Assembly (NCBI GenBank): GCA_902363555.1
Contig: CABJAM010000003.1
Span: 124,001-188,000, forward strand
From: Lachnospiraceae bacterium
GTDB taxonomy: Bacteria; Bacillota; Clostridia; Lachnospirales; Lachnospiraceae
Direction: 5' to 3'
Length of the DNA: 64,000 nt
Below, in pieces: positions 33,580 through 42,018 of the stretch (position 1 is the stretch's first letter; each line of letters starts with the position of its first letter). The notes beneath the pieces are model-generated. The model ran no database searches, had not been told where the DNA came from, and saw nothing but the letters and a program-made list of their open reading frames with translations. The position numbers and the translations under genes were made by a program.

Positions 33580-34917
33580 CTAAGTTCTGCTTCGGTAAAG
33601 CTTCCGGTACTGTGCCGGAGATATCCCGGTCTGATCCCGGAAAAATGTATAAAAATGGGAGCTGCTCGTAAAGCCCATGGTGTTGATGATCTGTGCAATA
33701 CTCATGCTGCTTTCGCCGAGCAGCTCCTTTGCGTATTCCAGACTGTAAATTTTGCCAAGCTGCTTTAAGCTTTTTCCACTGCGGCGGCGGGCAATCTGAT
33801 TGAGATACTCTGCATTGTAGTTCAGCGCCCGGGAGAGCTCGGCCCGGGAAATGCGGCCGTGGCTTTCCTTGAGATAGTTGTCGATGCGGGCAAATAAAAA
33901 ATCCTCATTGCTCAGATCCAACTGCATGACATTGGCGTGATAAGCCTGTGTATCCTCCAGGCTGTGGATGAGGCGGCAGAGCAGGCCACTGATCGTATAA
34001 CCGCTGCCGGGCTGCCCGTTTAGCAGCTCTAGCTGCAGACCATCGATGATCTCCTCCGCTGCAGGAGCTTTCGGGCTGGCCAGAGCCTGGAGCGTGGAGG
34101 TAAATTCCATATAGCTGCGGTAATAGCGCTGTTCACCGCGGATGTTGGAGAGAAGGAAGTCATGGATCTTTCCATAATCGGAAACAGGTGCCTTGTCCGT
34201 TTTGTTTGTTGTGACCTGGAGCTGATCTGGCAGTATAGATCCGTCATCAGTATCCGGGCTGATATTAACCTCGTCCACCGCCGGAAGTTTCCGGCTGGCT
34301 GCGTTCCGGTTGGCTGTGTTCCCGCTGGGAGTGTTGCGGTCGGCTGTGGTGTTCCAATTGTCTGCGTTCCGGCTGATTGTGTGGCTGATCGTGTTCCGGT
34401 ATGCTGTGTTCCGGCCTGCCGTCATATTCGCCGACGGCGGCAATATATCTGCGGCCCGGCTCCGGCTGAATATGTCAAAGCTTTTTTCCAGAGAGAGCAC
34501 CTGTTCAATATAGTCGCCGAGAAAATCCACGAATACAACGGCACAGTCCGGTCCGGGCGTATCCGAGTGGAATATATTACGGTTGAGCAGGCAGGCATCC
34601 CCTTTTTTATAGCGATAGGTGACATTATCAATTCGATTTTGAAGCTCACCGCGGAGAACGTAAAAAAGCTCAAAATGATTGTGTTGATGCATGCAGTTGT
34701 CATTTGGGCCTGTAAAGCTTTTTATGCCGCCGGGATAGGCGATGATGTGCGTGAGCTGGTCGCCACCGGCGATTTTATAATAAAGGGAAAACGGCTGGTT
34801 TGTGATCAGCCGCCGCGGCGCATCGTCAAATGGGTAGGCGGCCTCTGCTTTATATCGGGCGGTGATGGCAGCCTGCTCCTTTAAATCTGCTGTGGAAAAT
34901 GTATAGATATCATCCAT
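33580..34917 (-). CDS. AraC-family regulator with Asn/Thr-rich repeat insertion
   Basis: A 445-residue regulator. The N-terminal sensor has a cupin-like segment (MHQHNHFELFYVLRGELQNRI, about 75-95). The C-terminal ~100 residues are an AraC helix-turn-helix domain (ISRAELSRALNYNAEYLNQIARR, then SIAQIINTMGFTSSSHFYTFFRD and GISPAQYRK). Between them, about residues 155-205, lies an insertion of near-repeated five-residue units of the type RNTxx, encoded by degenerate 15-bp repeats. The start is ATG 34917 after AGGAGA. It is divergent from the glycosidase genes, so it probably activates them in response to a sugar. Confidence 0.88.
   Translation of the reverse strand: MDDIYTFSTADLKEQAAITARYKAEAAYPFDDAPRRLITNQPFSLYYKIAGGDQLTHIIAYPGGIKSFTGPNDNCMHQHNHFELFYVLRGELQNRIDNVTYRYKKGDACLLNRNIFHSDTPGPDCAVVFVDFLGDYIEQVLSLEKSFDIFSRSRAADILPPSANMTAGRNTAYRNTISHTISRNADNWNTTADRNTPSGNTANRNAASRKLPAVDEVNISPDTDDGSILPDQLQVTTNKTDKAPVSDYGKIHDFLLSNIRGEQRYYRSYMEFTSTLQALASPKAPAAEEIIDGLQLELLNGQPGSGYTISGLLCRLIHSLEDTQAYHANVMQLDLSNEDFLFARIDNYLKESHGRISRAELSRALNYNAEYLNQIARRRSGKSLKQLGKIYSLEYAKELLGESSMSIAQIINTMGFTSSSHFYTFFRDQTGISPAQYRKLYRSRT
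34288..34425. repeat. Degenerate 15-bp tandem repeats inside the AraC gene
   Basis: Reads TGTGTTCCGGCTG-like units on the plus strand, encoding RNTxx on the minus. In-frame copy changes would alter linker length without breaking the gene. Confidence 0.7.
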
Positions 34918-35058
34918 AAAATTATCTCCTGTATACAACTTGGTTTTGGGCCCTGTTTTTTGATTACTGCGGGAAAACGGGCAGTGACAGAAATCCTGGA
35001 TTTATTATATAATAAACTCTGTATAAAGGCAATGATGCTTAAAAAGGAGTAGATAAAA

Positions 35059-37086
35059 ATGGCCTATTGGATATGGTATCCGGGGGATTTTGAAATTTAT
35101 CATGGTATGCGCCAGAACTTTTCGAGAGAAGAGTTGGGCTACGAATGGCCGGCTTACTGGCGGGTTGATGACTGCCGCCACAATGTAAAGTTTTCGGCAG
35201 TCTATACATTTACGGAAGAGACTGATATTTGCGTTAAGGCATACGGCATCGGACATGTGTGCATGAAATGGAAGCCGGATAAATTTGAAGGGCAGGACAT
35301 TCCGCCCTATATGTATGAGGCGAAAAAGTTCCGTTTAGGCCAGGCGATCCACTGCCCGGCGAAGGAAGTTTCCATGGAAGTCATTGTGGGAAATATGGAA
35401 GGCCTGCCGTGTATTTATGTGGATGGCGGCGCTGCCTCCGGGCCAGACTGGAAGGTAACAGATTATGCCACAGCACCTGTGCCGGCAGGATATAATACCA
35501 TGTATACAAAAAAAGAGCAAAACCCCATGGTGTTTGAATATTCCTCAGAAATCAAAGCACCGGTAAGCGCAGAAAATGTTAATGGCGGGATTTTGTATGA
35601 TTTTGGCAGAGAAATTACAGCCTACGCTATGGTGGAAGTAAAAACGGAGGCGACGACGGATCAGGCGCCAGCAGTGACCCTTTGTTATGGCGAGTCCAGA
35701 ACCGAGGCGCTGGATGTGGATTACTGCTATTTTAAAGATGATCTTATCGTGGAAAATAATTGCCGGACAAAGCTGAGGGCATTTCGATACATATTTATCC
35801 CCGACCGTGAAGCCGCTGAAAAAATAAAGCTCACTGCTGATTTTGAATATGTGGATTTTCCGAGCAGAGGATATTTCACATGCTCAGATGAGCGTGTAAA
35901 TCAGATCTGGAAGGTGGCCGAGGATACGTTCCGCCTGGCCAGCGGTATTTTCTTTATCGATGGTGTGAAGCGTGACCGGTGGATCTGGTCCGGCGATGCT
36001 TACCAGAGCTATCTGATCAGCCGTTATCTGTTTTTTGACGCCGACGTGTGCAAGCGGACGATCCTGGCGCTGCGGGGCAATGACCCGGTGACCCAGCACA
36101 TCAATACAATCGTGGATTATTCCATGTACTGGATTATGAGTATCGGCGATTATTATATGATGACAAAGGATGATGAATTTATCCGCATGATCTATCCGAA
36201 AATGGCTTCAATGATGGCCTATATTATGGAACAGATCGATGACAATGGATTTATTTATGGCCGCCCCGGCGACTGGATTTTTGTGGACTGGTCAGAGATC
36301 GACAAGGAAGGACCGGTGTGTGCCGAGCAGATGCTTCTGGCCAAATGCTACGAGGCCATGATCGCCGCCGGAGCGCAGCTTGGTCTGCCGACAGAGGCGT
36401 ACGCTTTGCGCAGGGATGCTTTGCTTGCCAATATCCGTAAATTTTATTGGAATGAGGAAAAGGGCGCATTTATTGACAGCTTTGTGTCAGGAAAAAATCA
36501 TGTTTCCCGTCATGCCAATATTTTTGCTATCCTTTTTGATTATGCCACGGATAAAGAGGTGGAAAGCATTGTGGAAAATGTTCTTTTTAATGACAGTGTT
36601 CCGGCCATTACCACGCCTTACTTTAAGTTTTATGAGCTGGAGGCATTGTCAAAGCTTGGCAAGTTTGACCAGGTGCTTGACCAGATGAAGGCTTACTGGG
36701 GCGGAATGCTGGATAAAGGTGCGACGACATTCTGGGAGGAATATAATCCGGAGGACACCGAGGATGTCCAGTACGATATGTACGGGGATAAATATTTCAA
36801 GAGTCTCTGCCATGCGTGGGGAGCCAGCCCGGTCTATTTGATCGGCCGGTATATCGTGGGCCTGCGGCCGACGTCTCCGGGCTATGAAACCTTTGAAATC
36901 GCTCCACAGTCCGGTGTTTTTAAATGTTACGACGGCGAATTTGCCGTGGGCGCAGAGAGTGTGAAGGTGCATCTGGATGAAAATAAGCTGGAGGTACTGG
37001 CCGGGCGCGATGGCGGAACGCTTTTATGGAATAAAGAAGTCTATTCGTTAAAGGGCGGCGAGGTGTTCACCCTGAATATAATTTGA
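35059..37086 (+). CDS. Alpha-L-rhamnosidase-like glycosidase, GH78
   Basis: A 675-residue cytosolic-looking protein without signal peptide. N-terminal beta domains (1-270) lead to an (alpha/alpha)6 barrel. The catalytic-site stretch typical of this clade is GVKRDRWIWSGDAYQS near residue 305. It differs from the usual RDER.GWMGD in having Arg-Asp-Arg. TTFWEEYNPED near 560 and SLCHAWGASPVYLIGRYIVGLRP near 585 are family features. AAGGAG precedes the ATG. It starts an operon with a GH2 enzyme and an esterase, pointing to breakdown of an imported plant or mucin oligosaccharide. Sugar specificity needs assay. Confidence 0.85.
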   Translation: MAYWIWYPGDFEIYHGMRQNFSREELGYEWPAYWRVDDCRHNVKFSAVYTFTEETDICVKAYGIGHVCMKWKPDKFEGQDIPPYMYEAKKFRLGQAIHCPAKEVSMEVIVGNMEGLPCIYVDGGAASGPDWKVTDYATAPVPAGYNTMYTKKEQNPMVFEYSSEIKAPVSAENVNGGILYDFGREITAYAMVEVKTEATTDQAPAVTLCYGESRTEALDVDYCYFKDDLIVENNCRTKLRAFRYIFIPDREAAEKIKLTADFEYVDFPSRGYFTCSDERVNQIWKVAEDTFRLASGIFFIDGVKRDRWIWSGDAYQSYLISRYLFFDADVCKRTILALRGNDPVTQHINTIVDYSMYWIMSIGDYYMMTKDDEFIRMIYPKMASMMAYIMEQIDDNGFIYGRPGDWIFVDWSEIDKEGPVCAEQMLLAKCYEAMIAAGAQLGLPTEAYALRRDALLANIRKFYWNEEKGAFIDSFVSGKNHVSRHANIFAILFDYATDKEVESIVENVLFNDSVPAITTPYFKFYELEALSKLGKFDQVLDQMKAYWGGMLDKGATTFWEEYNPEDTEDVQYDMYGDKYFKSLCHAWGASPVYLIGRYIVGLRPTSPGYETFEIAPQSGVFKCYDGEFAVGAESVKVHLDENKLEVLAGRDGGTLLWNKEVYSLKGGEVFTLNII

Positions 37087-37108
37087 TATCAATAATGGAG
37101 GATAAAAT

Positions 37109-39622
37109 ATGGAACGGATCAGCTTTAATAAAGACTGGAAGGTATGGCGGGATACAAACCCATTTGAGCTTGTTTTCCGCGTGCCGGAGGATGCGCAGAC
37201 GGTGGATCTGCCCTATGACGCCATGTTTCACGAGGCGCAGACAAAAGACAGTATAAACAAAGGCGCCACAGGCTTCCTGGATGGCGGCGTGTATAAGTAT
37301 TATAAAGAATTTTTTGTACCGGAGGAATACCGGGGCGAAAATATATTTTTGAGATTTGAAGGGATCTATAAGGGCAGCAGCATTTTTATCAATCAGTCTC
37401 TGGCCGGACAAAATGCCAGCGGCTACACCGATTTTTTTGTGAAGGCCAATGATTATCTGAAATATGGCGAGACAAATATGCTTATGGTAACAGCCAGATG
37501 CGGCCCGGCCCAGACGAGCCGGTGGTACAGCGGCGGCGGAATTTACCGCAATACATGGCTTTACCGTGGAAAAAAGGTTTATTTGGAGCCGTCAGGGCTG
37601 CGGCTGACCACACTTGAGCTGGATGGCCACGGCTGTGGCAGCGGTATGAGCGCCGACAGTGCGGCTAAAGCTGCGGATGGCGCCCATGTCACAGCCGGAG
37701 CGCTGGTGCAAATAGAAGCGCAGTTAAACAATACGGATGTGTCCGCTGTGGAAACATCGGTTGTGATCACAGTCATGGATGCCGACGGCCAGACGGTCGC
37801 TGGCGGCACCTACCCGGTGCGGATCAAGGGCCAGGACCAGGTTCATTTCCATAAAAATATATATCTGGAAAATATCCGGCCATGGAGCGCGGGCGATCCA
37901 TATCTATATACAGTGCGTATGGAATTAAAATGCGGGGAAAGCCTGATGGACGACGATGTGATCACAACCGGTGTGCGCAAATTATCTCTGGACAGCTGTC
38001 ATGGTCTGCGCGTCAACGGGAAAGCTGTAAAGCTTCGTGGCGCCTGTATCCACCATGACCAGGGGATTTTGGGTGCGGCTACCTACGAGGATTACGAACA
38101 CCGCCGGGTGCGCCGGTTAAAGGAAGCCGGATTTAACGCCGTGCGCAGCGCCCACAATCCGGCGTCGCAGGCCCTGCTTAATGCCTGTGATGCTCTTGGC
38201 GTCTATGTGATGGATGAGCTGACCGACGCCTGGAATAAAAGCAAGGTGCTCTACGATTATTCGACGGACTTTGAACAGAGCTGGGAAAACGATGTGGAAG
38301 CTATGGTCCGGGCCGATTACAATCATCCGTCGGTGATCATGTATTCCACCGGAAATGAGATTTTTGATATTTGGACCGATAAAGGCTTTGAGACAAGCCG
38401 GATGCTGGGCGATAAATTCCGGGAGCTGGATGGCACCCGCTATACGACCAATGGCGTCAATGGCGCGTTTGCCGCCGGTGACGGACTGCCCAAAATCGTC
38501 TATGATATTACCGGCAAAGAGGTGGGCCGGGGCGATGTGAATATGTTTATGATGGCTTTGGAAAATCATATGCCGGACATTGCCGCCCATGATGTTATTG
38601 GCACAATCCTGGAAAAACTGGAGACAACGGTGGATATTCTGGGCTACAATTACATGACGATTCGCTATTTGAAGGACGCGCAGCGTTATCCGGACAGGCT
38701 CATGGTGGGAACGGAGACGTATCCGAAGCAGATTGCAGAAAATTGGGCTGCTATAACCCAGTGCCCCGCAGCTTTGGGTGATTTTACATGGACCGGCTGG
38801 GATTATATGGGCGAGGTGGCTCCGGTTTATCCGTCGCTGATGAACAGTGCCGGTGATATTTCTCTGATCGGAAGCCGCAGGCCGGTATCCTATTACCGTG
38901 AGATCGTATTTGGCCTGAAGAAGGGGCCGTGCATTGCCGTGCAAAATCCAAAGAGCTATGGCATACCGAGAAATTTCGGGCCGTGGTGCTATACGGACTG
39001 TACATTTAATTACAATTATCCGGGGCAGGAGGGTAAGCCGGTGATGATCCAGGTTTATGGCGGCGGTGACAGTGTGGAGCTGTTTGTCAATGGGAAATCT
39101 TTAGGCGTACAGCCCTGTGGGCCGGAAACAGCTTTTGAGACGCAGTATAACACAACCTATGAGCCTGGCGAGCTGGTGGCCGTGGCTTATGAAAATGGTA
39201 TTGAGATCGGACGGAATGTGCTTAAAACAACAAAGCAGGCATCGGCCATAAGACTTGCCACGGAGTGCGGCAAGGGCTGCCATCAGACAATGACTTATCA
39301 ATGTACGGCACAGTGCGAAATTACAAAACCGGCAGATGAAGGAACGCTGGCCTTTGTGGATATTGAATTGATTGATGCGGACGGTCTGCTTGTGCCGGAT
39401 GCGGAAAATGAAATTTCAATCCACGTGGAGGGCCCGGCCGTTTTGGCGGCCTTTGGCAGTGACAGGGCCCGGCATCAGCAGGGCTTTGAGAAACCGGTGA
39501 CTGTGGCCGGAAACGGTGCGGCTCTGGCCGTGCTGAAAATCACCGGGGAGAGCGGTACCATAAAGGTGCGCGTGACCGGTGAAGGGCTTAAAGCGGCGGA
39601 AGCGTTAATTACGGTGCTTTAA
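37109..39622 (+). CDS. Glycoside hydrolase family 2 (beta-galactosidase-like)
   Basis: An 837-residue GH2 enzyme. The sugar-binding jelly-roll (about 1-170) includes TSRWYSGGGIYRNTWL. Ig-like domain and TIM barrel follow. The acid/base Glu is in MYSTGNEIFD near residue 415 and the nucleophile Glu in LMVGTETYPKQ near 535. LRGACIHHDQGILGAATYEDYE and FNAVRSAHNP are family stretches. Extra C-terminal beta domains (about 630-837) follow. No signal peptide, so it acts inside the cell. It could be a beta-galactosidase, beta-glucuronidase or beta-mannosidase. It follows the GH78 gene by 22 bp and shares its operon. Confidence 0.93.
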   Translation: MERISFNKDWKVWRDTNPFELVFRVPEDAQTVDLPYDAMFHEAQTKDSINKGATGFLDGGVYKYYKEFFVPEEYRGENIFLRFEGIYKGSSIFINQSLAGQNASGYTDFFVKANDYLKYGETNMLMVTARCGPAQTSRWYSGGGIYRNTWLYRGKKVYLEPSGLRLTTLELDGHGCGSGMSADSAAKAADGAHVTAGALVQIEAQLNNTDVSAVETSVVITVMDADGQTVAGGTYPVRIKGQDQVHFHKNIYLENIRPWSAGDPYLYTVRMELKCGESLMDDDVITTGVRKLSLDSCHGLRVNGKAVKLRGACIHHDQGILGAATYEDYEHRRVRRLKEAGFNAVRSAHNPASQALLNACDALGVYVMDELTDAWNKSKVLYDYSTDFEQSWENDVEAMVRADYNHPSVIMYSTGNEIFDIWTDKGFETSRMLGDKFRELDGTRYTTNGVNGAFAAGDGLPKIVYDITGKEVGRGDVNMFMMALENHMPDIAAHDVIGTILEKLETTVDILGYNYMTIRYLKDAQRYPDRLMVGTETYPKQIAENWAAITQCPAALGDFTWTGWDYMGEVAPVYPSLMNSAGDISLIGSRRPVSYYREIVFGLKKGPCIAVQNPKSYGIPRNFGPWCYTDCTFNYNYPGQEGKPVMIQVYGGGDSVELFVNGKSLGVQPCGPETAFETQYNTTYEPGELVAVAYENGIEIGRNVLKTTKQASAIRLATECGKGCHQTMTYQCTAQCEITKPADEGTLAFVDIELIDADGLLVPDAENEISIHVEGPAVLAAFGSDRARHQQGFEKPVTVAGNGAALAVLKITGESGTIKVRVTGEGLKAAEALITVL

Positions 39623-39724
39623 ATTTATTATGCGGTTCAGTCATGGGATTTCAGGTCTGTGTTGGGGCTGTCTGCCCATGGCTGAACCGTATTTTTTCAA
39701 TGTATCCTTAAGGAGGTTTTACGA

Positions 39725-40729
39725 ATGTTCACGAGAAAAACAACATTGGGCGAGGCGGCTTCCTGCCCGCAACTGGCGGGGCTGGCGAAATATATTTTTC
39801 CGCAGCCGGTACAAAATAAAGAAAAGGGCGGTGCACCTCAGGGGCCGGACCCGCAGCAGATGATGGCGGTATCCTTTGAACAGCTTTGTGGCGCTGTATC
39901 TCCGGCGTGGAACCCGGATTCTATGGCCGACGGCTTTAATGCTATCGTGGTCCACATGGATAACGGCGTGCCTGTGGAGCAGTTCATTTATTCATCGGAG
40001 GAGGTGGCAAAAGATGCCACAAAAGCACGGGTCGGGCTGTTATGGTTTCCCACAAAAGAAAAAGGGCCTTTTGCCCTTGTCTGTGCTGGCGGCGCATATA
40101 TGTCGGTGGCCAGTATTGTGGAAGCATTTCCGGTGGCAAAGCGGCTGAATGACCTGGGAATTACTGCGTTTGTGCTGCAATACCGCGCCGGTGTGCGGGG
40201 CGCGGCCACTAAATCGGGGGAGGACATCCGGCGGGCCATTTCCTATATAATCGAGAATAAGGAACGCCTGAATGTGGACGAAGGCTATGCAGCCATTGGG
40301 TTTTCCGCGGGCGGCCATCTCGTGTCTGAGCTTGGAACAAATAATCAGGGCTATAAGGTTTACGGCCTTCCCAAGCCTCAGATGCTGGGGCTGTGCTACC
40401 CCCTTGTGGCATTTGCCCAAAAGGACGAGCAAATGCGCCAGGCGGTGGCCATGATGTTTGAGGGGGAGGTCACGGATGCTGTTTTAGATGAATTTACGCC
40501 GATAGAGCATTTGGATAAGGACTACCCAAAGACATTTATCTGGCAGACCAGGGAGGACGAACAGGTGCCCTTTGAGGCCAATGCCCTGGAGATTTACCAG
40601 CGCCTTAAAAAGCTTGGGGTGCCCTGCCGCTTAAAGGCTGTGGAACACGGGCTACACGGACTCGGGCTCGGCGAGGGCAGCGAGGCGGCCGGATGGCTGG
40701 ATGAAGCCGTGGATTTCTGGAAGGAATAG
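39725..40729 (+). CDS. Alpha/beta hydrolase, carbohydrate esterase-like
   Basis: A 334-residue protein of the alpha/beta-hydrolase fold. The nucleophile elbow is AAIGFSAGGHLVSEL (Ser near residue 200), the acid is in WQTREDEQVPFEAN, and the base His is in VEHGLHGLG. The oxyanion stretch is ALVCAGGAYMSV rather than HGGG. Similar proteins in polysaccharide loci remove acetyl or feruloyl groups, so it likely deacylates the oligosaccharide handled by the neighbouring GH78 and GH2. AAGGAGG precedes the ATG. No signal peptide. Confidence 0.85.
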   Translation: MFTRKTTLGEAASCPQLAGLAKYIFPQPVQNKEKGGAPQGPDPQQMMAVSFEQLCGAVSPAWNPDSMADGFNAIVVHMDNGVPVEQFIYSSEEVAKDATKARVGLLWFPTKEKGPFALVCAGGAYMSVASIVEAFPVAKRLNDLGITAFVLQYRAGVRGAATKSGEDIRRAISYIIENKERLNVDEGYAAIGFSAGGHLVSELGTNNQGYKVYGLPKPQMLGLCYPLVAFAQKDEQMRQAVAMMFEGEVTDAVLDEFTPIEHLDKDYPKTFIWQTREDEQVPFEANALEIYQRLKKLGVPCRLKAVEHGLHGLGLGEGSEAAGWLDEAVDFWKE

Positions 40730-40746
40730 GTTATCCGGCCAAGAAC

Positions 40747-41802
40747 TTAGAACTTTTCCTGTTCTTTTATAAATTGCACCTCATCAAACATTTTGGCGGC
40801 GGTAATGCTTGCCATCCCGTCGTAGTAATCATGCCACACATCGGGAGCATAGAGTATTTCCGCCGCCATGCGGGCGGGCAGCAGGGCAGATATGCCGTCA
40901 TTGATCGCGCCAAGGCAGTCCTTTCTCAGATCTGGGCCGCCCAGAGCCACATACTGGGGATTGAGGATACCGCAGACCCAGCTTATGGTTTTGATCAGCG
41001 TTTGTATATACTTGGTGTCACCTGGCGAGCCGGACATATATTCATCAAGGAAAAGATCATTTTCCATAGGAACAAGACCAAGCTCCCCGGCAAAGTTATT
41101 GCAGCCGCGGATCACCCTGCCCTCGGAAATAAAGCCGGCGCCCACACAGCCTTTTTCAAAATGCAGATAGGCCATATTGGTCTTTTCCGGCATTTCCTCC
41201 GGAAATTCCCGGACATAACAGCGGCCAAAGCCGATGGCCGTGGCATTCATATCATTTTCCAGCACTACCGGGATATTATATTTTTCCGACAGACCTTCTC
41301 CGATATCTGCCCGGCATAATTCTTCATCCTCCAGATTCTTTTTCCAATAATAACTGCAGCCGTCCACCACACCTGGAACGCCGATTCCGATAGCTTTAAT
41401 ATTCTTTTTGGTGATCAACTGATCTAAATAGCCGGTAATAACGGATTTATAATCGCCATCCGCCGCCTCTAATATGTTCGTTTCCACGATTTCCTCAAAA
41501 ACATTGATCAGCAGCGCGTGTACTTTATGATCTCTGAGACAAAAAGCAGCGCCATAGTACATATCCGGCCGGAACTGGTAGCGTTTGGCCTTGCGGCCGC
41601 CGCTGGATTCATCAAAGCCCACACACTGGATCTCGCCGTGCTCCAGCATTTCAGTGAGCATGGAGCGGACCGTTGTGGAACTGATATGGGTATCTGCGAC
41701 GATCTCACCGCGGGTGGCGGTGCGTCTTTTTATAATGGCTTTGCGGATCTGCGAGAGATTGGCCTGCTTTAAAAGCTCGGGGCGGGCGGTTAATGTATTC
41801 AT
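40747..41802 (-). CDS. ROK-family transcriptional regulator
   Basis: A 351-residue NagC/XylR-type repressor. The N-terminal winged helix (about 1-75) contains LSQIRKAIIKRRTATRGEIVADTHISSTTVRSMLTEML. The ROK sugar-binding domain follows, with KAIGIGVPGVVDG, ENDMNATAIGFG, and the glucokinase-like stretch CNNFAGELGLV. No CXCGXXGC zinc motif is visible, so it may not follow the usual ROK zinc site. A palindromic operator lies between its promoter and its ATG, so it is probably autorepressed and, being divergent from GH43, may control that gene too. GGAGGAG precedes the start. Confidence 0.92.
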   Translation of the reverse strand: MNTLTARPELLKQANLSQIRKAIIKRRTATRGEIVADTHISSTTVRSMLTEMLEHGEIQCVGFDESSGGRKAKRYQFRPDMYYGAAFCLRDHKVHALLINVFEEIVETNILEAADGDYKSVITGYLDQLITKKNIKAIGIGVPGVVDGCSYYWKKNLEDEELCRADIGEGLSEKYNIPVVLENDMNATAIGFGRCYVREFPEEMPEKTNMAYLHFEKGCVGAGFISEGRVIRGCNNFAGELGLVPMENDLFLDEYMSGSPGDTKYIQTLIKTISWVCGILNPQYVALGGPDLRKDCLGAINDGISALLPARMAAEILYAPDVWHDYYDGMASITAAKMFDEVQFIKEQEKF

Positions 41803-41831
41803 AGAAATATCTCCTCCTGCATTTTGTTAAT

Positions 41832-41845
41832 AACTTATATAAGTT
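41832..41845. promoter_or_regulatory. Probable ROK operator
   Basis: AACTTATATAAGTT, a perfect 14-bp palindrome. It lies just downstream of the inferred transcription start of the ROK gene, where bound repressor would block transcription. Confidence 0.6.
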
Positions 41846-41854
41846 TATGATATA

Positions 41855-41884
41855 AGTATACTGCCTGGATGGGTGGATTGTCAA
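41855..41884 (-). promoter_or_regulatory. Promoter of ROK gene
   Basis: Minus strand TTGACA (41884-41879), an 18-bp spacer and TATACT (41860-41855). Confidence 0.75.
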
Positions 41885-42018
41885 CCCACATGTCATTATA
41901 TATTAATAATAGGTCATTATCGTTATGTGAAGCAGATCCGAATCTCTGTTAATATTTAAATGCAGAAACTGTTGAGGTGTTGAGCCGTAAAAACTTAAAA
42001 TCATAAGGAGTGAATTAA

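Noticed and set aside
34162..34884. 240-residue plus-strand frame opposite the AraC gene
   Set aside because: Its Val/Cys-rich repeats mirror the RNT repeats of the real gene on the other strand.
38117..38944. 275-residue minus-strand frame inside the GH2 gene
   Set aside because: Opposite a gene with complete GH2 catalytic residues; no motif of its own.
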